Below are positions 1 to 6,500 of a stretch of DNA of 7,657 bases, in pieces. A program made the position numbers and the translations under genes. Location: contig JAFGKN010000129.1 in assembly GCA_016928605.1 (NCBI GenBank), positions 1 to 7,657 on the forward strand. Direction: 5' to 3'. The notes below the pieces were generated by a model, which ran no database searches, had not been told where the DNA came from, and was given only the letters and a program-made list of their open reading frames with translations. Positions within the stretch are counted from its first letter, which is position 1. Each line of letters opens with the position of its first letter. The stretch comes from Planctomycetota bacterium. Its GTDB lineage: Bacteria; Planctomycetota; UBA8108.

Positions 1-760
1 CCGCGCCCTTGCGGGCCGGCTCGAGGCTCTCCTCCGCGGCCCACTGCGGATCCGGTATCTCGCCGTAGCCCTTGCGGGCCAGGATCTTCTGCACGCGGAG
101 GAAGATGCGCTCCAGCGACTGCTCGATGCTCGAGTTCGCGTTGTCGATCACGAGCCAGGTCTCCGGATCCTGGCGCGCGAGGTTCAGGAATCCCTTTCGC
201 ATCTCCTCGCGGAAACCGATCCCCATCAGGCCCTTGCGGCCGAAGTCGGCGCTCGGCCGCCGGTCCTTGATCTTCTGGACCTTCTTCCGTATTCGCGACG
301 TCAGCGGATCGACGTCGCAGTAGACGACCAGATCGGGCCAGAGTCCCCGAGCCGCGACCTGGAGCACGGCGTCGACCTCCTCCCTGGGGAGCCCCCGCGC
401 GTGGTGAGAGTGGGTCACCGCGCTGTAGAGGTAGCGGTCGCTGAAGACGACGTTCCCATCCTTGAGCCTGGGGCGGATGAACTCGTCGATCATCTGCGTG
501 TCGCGGGCCACGTAGAGCAGGAACTCGGTCACGTCGGACATGCGCAGGAACCGCGGATCCCGCGTGAGCGTCCGGATGGCTTTCGAGATCTCCGAGCGGA
601 ACACGCCCTTGTCTCGCGCGTGGAAGACGTTGACGCCGCGTTCCCTGAGGTAGTCCGCGAGCCGGTTCGAGAGCGTGGTCTTCCCGCTCCCGTCGATTCC
701 CTCGAAATCGATGAAGACCGGCTCCCGTCGCGGGGAGGAGTCACTCATTGTATCCGCCAT
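1..760 (-). CDS. Thymidylate-kinase-like P-loop kinase, 3' end beyond window
   Basis: The 253 visible residues run off the left edge without a stop. They show a P-loop nucleotide kinase of the thymidylate kinase superfamily: Walker A FEGIDGSGKTT (residues 19-29), a family-like helix LLYVARDTQMIDEFIRPRL (81-99), the DR motif in SDRYLYSAV (107-115), a basic LID-like stretch (156-177, rich in Arg/Lys) and a closing strand LVIDN (203-207). The family transfers phosphate from ATP to dTMP in the cytoplasm. However, the usual REPGGT motif after the second strand reads ARDKGV (48-53), and the YQG dTMP-pocket motif reads THSHH (116-120), so dTMP specificity is doubtful. Typical bacterial enzymes have about 205-215 residues; this one continues past 253, so it has a C-terminal extension or fused domain. 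The ATG at 760 overlaps the VTC stop codon by one base. An alternative ATG at 748 has GGCGGA four bases upstream. I am confident of the fold family, not of the substrate. Confidence 0.85.
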   Translation of the reverse strand, partial: MADTMSDSSPRREPVFIDFEGIDGSGKTTLSNRLADYLRERGVNVFHARDKGVFRSEISKAIRTLTRDPRFLRMSDVTEFLLYVARDTQMIDEFIRPRLKDGNVVFSDRYLYSAVTHSHHARGLPREEVDAVLQVAARGLWPDLVVYCDVDPLTSRIRKKVQKIKDRRPSADFGRKGLMGIGFREEMRKGFLNLARQDPETWLVIDNANSSIEQSLERIFLRVQKILARKGYGEIPDPQWAAEESLEPARKGA

Positions 761-1677
761 CAGTAGTCGATCGGACTGGGCACGATGCGCGTCTCGTCCG
801 GATCGTCCGCCGCCTTTCCGCCTGTCGCCGGGCGCTCACCGTCGTCTGCGGCCTGGGGCTCGCGGAGGAACCGGATGCTGGTCGTGAACTTGGAGAGGCG
901 CTTGGAGCAGTGGTTCTTGAGCGCCCCCTGCAGCCAGAGGGGATACTGGCAAGACGGGCACTTGATTTCAAGGATGACTTTGGGGTATCGGCGGAGGGGG
1001 GCGGGAAGGGTGTCGGGCGTCAAAGCCTCCAGCTGCGAGTAGAGGCCGTCCACCGGAGCATAGACCGCGACATCATCGTCGAAGGTGATCCGCAGCTCCT
1101 GCTCCGACTGCTGGAACACCGATCTGCGGTACGTGACGATCGACGTCGGCTGCACCCTGAAGCGCGAGAGGTGGTCCCGCAGCTCCTGGTAGGCGGCGTG
1201 CAGGTAAGCGGCGTCGGCCGCGGAGCTCCCCCCCGAGACGGCCTCCCAGAGATCGTCGCCGGCCAGCAGGCGGTTGAGATCCCCCTTCAGGATGCGGATC
1301 CTCCGCTTGACGACCGTCCCCTCGATCCGCCTCTTCAGCTCGACGTAGCAGTACGGAAGCGACAGGAAGCCGCCGTCGCGATGGCTGTAGCTGTACTCCT
1401 TGACGCGGATCTTGAAGTTGTCGTCGTAGCTCCGGACCGCCTGCTCGTAGAAAGCTTGATCATCGGTGTCGAAGTACACCGTCGTGATGCAGGTGTGAGG
1501 GTACCCCTCGTAGAACTCGAAGATGGGGAGGTTCCTCGAGATCTCTTCGCGCAGGAAAGCAGCGGCGGCCACCCCCACCTCGAACTTCTGCTCGTGGCGA
1601 CGGATATAGCTCGGGCTCTCCACCTCCCCCTGGCTGCTACCCTCCGGCTTCCCGGGTCTCTTCTCTCGCAGCTCCAT
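760..1677 (-). CDS. VTC-domain protein, predicted polyphosphate polymerase
   Basis: The 305-residue product is a stand-alone VTC domain, the catalytic tunnel domain of the yeast Vtc4 polyphosphate polymerase, which polymerises ATP gamma-phosphate into polyphosphate. Seen in order: RHEQKF (27-32), TVYFDT (66-71), KIRVK (89-93), ELKRR (113-117), VVKRR (122-126), TYRR (182-185), LRITFDDDV (195-203), LEIK (236-239) and SKF (262-264). These basic and acidic tunnel signatures all appear present, so activity is predicted. There is no SPX domain, no transmembrane segment and no signal peptide, so it is probably soluble or held by a partner. The last 33 residues form a low-complexity, Asp-rich tail outside the fold. 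The ATG at 1677 has only a weak AAGAG-type ribosome site. A strong promoter-like element lies 87-114 bases upstream, and the stop overlaps the next gene's start (TGATG), implying translational coupling. Other members of the CYTH/TTM superfamily are the main alternative; the motif set favours VTC. Confidence 0.9.
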   Translation of the reverse strand: MELREKRPGKPEGSSQGEVESPSYIRRHEQKFEVGVAAAAFLREEISRNLPIFEFYEGYPHTCITTVYFDTDDQAFYEQAVRSYDDNFKIRVKEYSYSHRDGGFLSLPYCYVELKRRIEGTVVKRRIRILKGDLNRLLAGDDLWEAVSGGSSAADAAYLHAAYQELRDHLSRFRVQPTSIVTYRRSVFQQSEQELRITFDDDVAVYAPVDGLYSQLEALTPDTLPAPLRRYPKVILEIKCPSCQYPLWLQGALKNHCSKRLSKFTTSIRFLREPQAADDGERPATGGKAADDPDETRIVPSPIDY

Positions 1678-1695
1678 CTCTTGCCAGATCTCTTA

Positions 1696-1722
1696 CGGCA
1701 CGCCGGGCGCCCGAGGATGCCG
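1696..1722 (-). other. Possible stem-loop in the VTC leader
   Basis: In the predicted 5' leader, outer arms CGGCA and TGCCG (1722-1718 with 1700-1696) flank the 10-base palindrome CGGGCGCCCG, which could fold as a bulged hairpin about 20 bases before the VTC start codon. It has no following T-run, so it is not an intrinsic terminator. In GC-rich DNA such pairing arises easily by chance. Confidence 0.25.
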
Positions 1723-1763
1723 CCAACCAGGAATCCTCCGGCGCGGAAGCGGCGCAAGCGGCC

Positions 1764-1791
1764 ATTGTAGTGAGGCTCGACACGCTGTCAA
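1764..1791 (-). promoter_or_regulatory. Sigma70-type promoter for the VTC-kinase pair
   Basis: On the minus strand, TTGACA (1791-1786, perfect consensus) is followed by a 16-base spacer and TACAAT (1769-1764, one mismatch to TATAAT). The element lies between the porin stop and the VTC start and points at the VTC gene. It predicts a transcript start near 1757 and a leader of about 80 bases. An 8-base palindrome TTCGCGAA (1794-1801) lies directly upstream of the -35 and could be an operator, but this is only inference. Confidence 0.75.
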
Positions 1792-1869
1792 GCTTCGCGA
1801 AACGCCTCTGTCGAACTCGGAAGGCTCCGGACTTCAAGCCCGTTCGCATCCGCCCGAGCCCATCCTCGC

Positions 1870-3405
1870 TCAGAACTGGGCGAGGAGCTCGACGAGCAGC
1901 TCGTCGTTGTCCACGGTGCGGGGGCTTCCGGTCGACTCATCGTGGAACGAGTACTCCACCTTGAAGAAGAGGTCGCCCGTCACCTCGAGGATCGCTCCCA
2001 GGACCAGCTCGCGGCGGTCCCAGGTCTCGGGCAGCCGCGGATCGTCGGCGAGATCGACGTCCAGCACTCCGTAGCGCACCAGCGGCTCCAGGCTGCGGAA
2101 GTAGCGGTCCTGGACGAGCCGGCCGAACGAGAACCGGTACGAGCCCTGGACGAACCAGCCGTCGCGCTCCAGCTCGCCGTCGACGCCCTTGATGTACTGG
2201 GCGAGCACCCGGAGCCCGTCCGCATTCCGCACCTCGAACAGGTCGCCCACGAGGCTCGCGGCGGGCAGGAAGTACTCCACTCCCGCCCCGTACCGGTAAC
2301 TCTTGTGGCTGCTGGAGTCGCCGTAGCCGGCCTCCACGGTCGGAAGCCCCTCCGGTGTGATGCCGCGGAGGGTGACCTCCTGCTGCAGGTACTCGATCGA
2401 CTGGTCGCGCAGCTCGTCGTTGTAGTAGAAGCCGAGCAGGGAGAGCTCTCCCAGCTCCGCGAAGCTCCGGCTGTACTCGAGCCCGATGCCGAGCTCGCGG
2501 AGGCTCAGGTCGTTCTCCAGCTCGCGGTTGTCCTGGATCAAGTCGTTGAAGCGCGACCCCTCTCGGGACACCTCGTTGGAGTCGAGGGCATATCCCTGTC
2601 CGACGGACAGGTAGAGCCTGAGGGCGCCCCAGTTGTTCACGAAGTCGAACGCGCCGTGCCCGCTGGCTGCTGGCCCGCCATCATCGCTTTCGAGGCCCTC
2701 CTCCGCGACGCGGCTCGCTCCCCCGCCGCGCTGTCCCGCCACCAGAGGCTTTCCGTCCTTGTCGCCGAAGGTCAGGGCCCAGGTGAAGGCGATCGACTCG
2801 TCGCGCCAGAAGGCATTGCCGATCAGCGGGTACCCCTTGGTCCTCCGGCTCGGCCGGATGAAGCGATCGTCGAGCCCGAGCTGAAGCCGAGACGCGAACC
2901 ACCACCAGTCCTCCGGCTCCAGGTCGTAACGGATGTACACCTCCTTGAGAAGCGTGTCCCCCTCGGTGGGCTCGAAATCCAGCTGAGCTACCACGTTGAT
3001 CCAGCGGTTGAGCTCCAGCTCGGGCTCCAGGCGGAGCCTCTGGATCTCGATGTGCGGATCCGGCTCCTCGGTGCCGCCGTCCGCGCCCAGCGGCGCGAAG
3101 AGGTCGTCCTCCGCATCGATGAGGAGGATCTCCAGCTGACCGCCGAACCGCAGCTCCGCGCCCCCGAACGTGAGGGTGCCCTTGGAGTAGCTGTCCTCGA
3201 CGATCGTCTCGATCTCCTTCTCATCCGGGACGCTCTTGAGCTTCTTCTCCATCTTCGCGACCTTGGCTTCGAGCTCATCGATCCGCTCCGCGGGAGACTT
3301 GATCTGCCCGAAGGCGGGCGCCCCGCAGAGAAACAAGGCGGCGGCGAGCGAGAAGAGACTGGCCGCTCTCAGGAGGCGAAATGCCGGGCAATGCGTCGGG
3401 TCCAT
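1870..3405 (-). CDS. Outer-membrane porin, OprO/OprP-like
   Basis: The 511-residue product begins with a signal peptide (LLRAASLFSLAAALFLCGAP core, likely cleavage after AFG at residue 33). A short coiled-coil follows (about 38-59, ERIDELEAKVAKMEKKLKS), then a long region of alternating aromatic/hydrophobic strands and polar turns, ending in Phe (LLVELLAQF), the usual signal for insertion by the BAM complex. Segments such as IEIQRLRLEPELELNRW (119-135), VAQLDF (139-144) and the final strands (466-485) resemble the OprO/OprP porin family, and an N-terminal coiled-coil is common there. That family forms trimeric channels, some selective for phosphate or polyphosphate. A basic loop (RFIRPSRRTK, 181-190) could face the pore, but no substrate can be assigned. 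A Gly/Ser/Asp-rich segment (226-250) looks like an extracellular loop. The ATG at 3405 has GAGGA close upstream and gives a complete signal peptide. The nearby polyphosphate enzyme makes phosphate uptake attractive but unproven. Confidence 0.85.
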   Translation of the reverse strand: MDPTHCPAFRLLRAASLFSLAAALFLCGAPAFGQIKSPAERIDELEAKVAKMEKKLKSVPDEKEIETIVEDSYSKGTLTFGGAELRFGGQLEILLIDAEDDLFAPLGADGGTEEPDPHIEIQRLRLEPELELNRWINVVAQLDFEPTEGDTLLKEVYIRYDLEPEDWWWFASRLQLGLDDRFIRPSRRTKGYPLIGNAFWRDESIAFTWALTFGDKDGKPLVAGQRGGGASRVAEEGLESDDGGPAASGHGAFDFVNNWGALRLYLSVGQGYALDSNEVSREGSRFNDLIQDNRELENDLSLRELGIGLEYSRSFAELGELSLLGFYYNDELRDQSIEYLQQEVTLRGITPEGLPTVEAGYGDSSSHKSYRYGAGVEYFLPAASLVGDLFEVRNADGLRVLAQYIKGVDGELERDGWFVQGSYRFSFGRLVQDRYFRSLEPLVRYGVLDVDLADDPRLPETWDRRELVLGAILEVTGDLFFKVEYSFHDESTGSPRTVDNDELLVELLAQF

Positions 3406-3426
3406 GGGTCCTCGCGTTCCGGAGAG

Positions 3427-3447
3427 GGCCGCTCCGCGGCGGCCGCC
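3427..3447 (-). repeat. GC-rich inverted repeat before the porin start
   Basis: GGCCGC (3427-3432) and GCGGCC (3439-3444) can form a 6-base stem with a 6-base loop, and an overlapping perfect palindrome GGCGGCCGCC lies at 3438-3447. It sits about 22 bases upstream of the porin start codon, in the presumed leader, and could affect translation. No convincing promoter was found elsewhere in the 182-base gap (3406-3587), so the porin may be read through from the lipoprotein gene. Chance occurrence in GC-rich DNA is quite possible. Confidence 0.3.
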
Positions 3448-3587
3448 TCCCAGCTCCTTGCAGGTTCCCGGTGAGTTCGGTTCGGTCCGCTAAAACTCCA
3501 ATCGGTCGCGGCTCTCGGTTTTGTGCATCGATTCTCCCCGCCGGAGCGGCGCCTCCCGCGGCGTGCGCTCGATTGATTGCCTTGCCG

Positions 3588-6500
3588 TCAGCGCCGGACG
3601 GCACAGGGGTAGCTCTCACAGCCCAGAGCGTCCGCTGTCGGGTCCGCTCCCGGCTGAGGAAAGGGCGACAGGGGCAAAGGCCCGGCCAGAAACAGGTAGC
3701 TCAGGAGATACACGGCATCCGAGATCTCGATCGAGCCATCATCGTCAGCGTCCGCGGCGTCCTCGCAGGGAAGGTCGCCGCCTCCCAAGTAGAGGTGCGA
3801 CAGGACGAAGATCGGATCGTCCAGGCTGATGCGGTCGTGGCAGTCGACGTTCGCGTCACCGCGGACGAAAAGGACGGCCTGGGGCACGTTGGCCGCTCCC
3901 GGCGTTCCCTCGTCGAGGTACTCGATGGCGTCGGCGCCGTCCGGCATCCGCGCGGCCGACAGCGAGTTGCACTCGGTCGAGGTGCCGGGGAAGTCGAAGA
4001 CCATGCGCGCAAGCAGACAGCTCCCTTCCTCCGGAGGAGAGGTCAGCAGGATCTCCCCCTCATCGCGGCACCTCCTCCGGGTGGCACCCCCGATCTGCTC
4101 GTCGAACTGCGCCCAGGGTAGATCCACGACCACGTGAGCCGGAGCGGCGGCTTCCTCCAGCCTCGGCCCCCCGTCGGTCACGACGAGGAGGAATCCCCCG
4201 GCGGGCACCGTGGATCCTTCTTCTGGCAAGGGGGCCATGCGCGGGCGGCTGGGGTCGCAGGACAGGAAGTGACCGGCGAGAGGGATCGGCGTGCTCGTCG
4301 GGTTGTAGATCTCCAGCCAGGGGCGCCTGGCATCCCCGCCGCCGGGCAGCAGGGAGTAGCGGTTGATCTCGTTGATCCGGACAACTGACTCCGGCGCGAA
4401 GCTCGTGCCGAAGCTGAAGCAGTAGCCGCCCTCGCAGGGCTCGAGCAGCCCGCCGCAGGCGTCCTCGACCCGCAGCGAGTAGCGGACGACGGCTTCGTCG
4501 GGGACGGTCAGGAGCGTATAGCGGAACCGGACAGCGACCTCGTAGCAGGGCTTCTGCGGCTCGGTGCGCCCGGCGCAGCTCCACCGCACGAACTCGGGCA
4601 GCGCATCCTCGTAGGTCGCGGGCAGCTCCTGCACCGACCGGGTGACGAGGGGGTCGGAGGAGAGCAGGTCGACACTGCCTCCCCCCTCGAAGTCGAGCCG
4701 GGCGGTTCGCAGCGCGCCCGCGATCGCGTCTCTGCCGTCACCCGCCTGGATCAGCAGGCGGTCCAGCATCACCGTCACCTGGATCAGGATGGTCGATCCA
4801 GGGGCCACGCAGACGTTCGGCACGCCGGCCGACGAGACGTGGCCGACGCCGTGCAGGATGGGCGGCAGGGCGTTGGGAACGCCCGGGGTGGGCGCTGTGA
4901 GGCGCTGCGCGCCGGCGTCTCCGTCGCGCAGCCATCCGTACGCGAAGTCGACGTCCGTGGGCTGGCAGGGGAACGACCAGGTGATCCTGTCGACGACGCA
5001 GTTGCCGAGCTCCTCGGGGCCGATCAGGTAGAGCGTCTCGGCGCAGGCATCGAGCGCGAGGCCGTCGACGTAGAGCGTGCCCGGAGGCAGCTCGACGGTG
5101 GGCGCCGCGAAGACGAGCAGCAGGAATCCGCCGCGCTCGAGGATGGTCCCGTCCGGGAATCTCCAGCGCCGAGGGAAGCGGATCGGGCTCGCCTCCGACT
5201 CGGCCTGCTTCTCGTCCGTCAGGTAACAGCCGCTCAGATCGAGGTCCTCGGGCGCATCGGCAGGCAGGTAGAGCTCGGCGTAGTCGCTCCGGTATCCAGC
5301 GGGCATGCCGGGGATCGGCGTCACGCCGACGTTGGGGAGGATCTCGTTGATCCGTACACCCATCGCGGGGCGCTCGTAGCCCGAGAGGTAGCGGAAGGAG
5401 ACGCCTGGATCCGCCGGCTGGCCGGGCACCGGCGGCAGAGGCGACTCCTCCCCGTACTCGCTCTCCAGGCCGAGGACCTCGTCGCGCGCGAAGAGCGAGA
5501 AGACCACCAGCGACCCTGGCGGCTGCCCGGGGATGCGAGCCTCGACGTCGTAGAGCAGCGCTCCCCGCGCGGCCTGGGACTGCTCGGCCGCCGGGGCGAG
5601 CTCCACCCCCTGCCCGGGCTCGAGCACGATCGGCGGGGCCGCCGCGCCGTCCACCCTGTAGCGGACCTCGACGAAGAACGCGTCGAGGGTGTCGCTGTCG
5701 ACGGAGAGCCTCGCCCTCACGAGCGCCTCCTCCCCTGCCGCCGGCGATCGGGGGAACACCGTGACCACCGGAGAGAAGATCGGCGTGACGTCCAGCAGGC
5801 AGTCGAGCGTGTTGGGCAGCTCCGGCGTCGGGCACTCGGTGACGGTCCCCGGCTGCAGGATGTGCGCCGGATACCGCTCCTCGTCGGTCGTCGCGTCCGG
5901 CGCGTCGATCTCCGGGAAGCGGCCCGCCGAGAGGTCTGCCAGGAAGTTCGGGTCGTTGAGATCGAGGCCCATCCCTGCGGCGTACTCGGTGAAGTCGAGC
6001 ACCACCTGCTCGAGGATGTTGCCCGAATTCGAGACGAGGAGAAACTCGTCGGGCCCGCTCGCGCGGCTGGGGTTGAGCGCGAACCGCGTCGAGAAGTAGG
6101 CGCGGCTCATGTCCGGCACGAGGTTGCCGTCGCCACCTGCGACGAGCTTGCGGTAGATCCTCCGCACGTCGCCGCCGTCCTGGTCCGCGAGGATCAGGCG
6201 GTACTCGCCAGGGCCGATGATCGTCGTGTAGGGATCTGGCTTTCCGTCGATCTGCGTGTCGTCGCCGAACGTCCAGGTGAAGAGGTTGACGTCGCCGGCG
6301 TCGAAGTCCCTCCGCCCGGTGAGGGCGAAGCCGGTGAGATCGACCGGCTCGCCGCCGTAGTTGAAGATCTCGAGCCAGTCCGGGGTCCGCACCGTTTCCG
6401 GGTCGGTGCAGGTCTCGCAGATGAAGAAGAGCGTCGTCTGGTTGCGGGGCTGGTACTCGCTCACGACGACAGGGATCCGCTCCTCGCAGTAGGTGTAGCA

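Noticed and set aside
1..760. PPK2-type polyphosphate kinase as the identity of the partial gene
   Set aside because: PPK2 shares the P-loop fold and would suit the VTC neighbour, but FEGIDGSGKTT and SDRY are thymidylate-kinase-type motifs and the PPK2 Walker B context (DRSWYNR-like) is absent.
748..1770. 340-codon open frame on the plus strand
   Set aside because: It is antisense to the VTC gene, whose motifs are unambiguous.
1637..1849. 70-codon minus-strand open frame spanning the VTC promoter
   Set aside because: It overlaps the promoter and VTC start, lacks motifs and a ribosome site, and would have to be transcribed from further upstream.
1942..3474. 510-codon open frame on the plus strand
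   Set aside because: It is antisense to the porin; low-complexity Leu/Glu/Val/Arg composition and no recognisable motif mark it as a shadow.
3486..3525. AAAAC/GTTTT inverted repeat between the lipoprotein and porin genes
   Set aside because: Only five base pairs around a 21-base loop; too weak to call a terminator or operator.
3541..3575. Possible terminator after the lipoprotein gene
   Set aside because: On the minus strand GGAG and CTCC arms with flanking CGCC and GGCG could pair, but only with a 3-base bulge, and no T-run follows. It is not a convincing intrinsic terminator.
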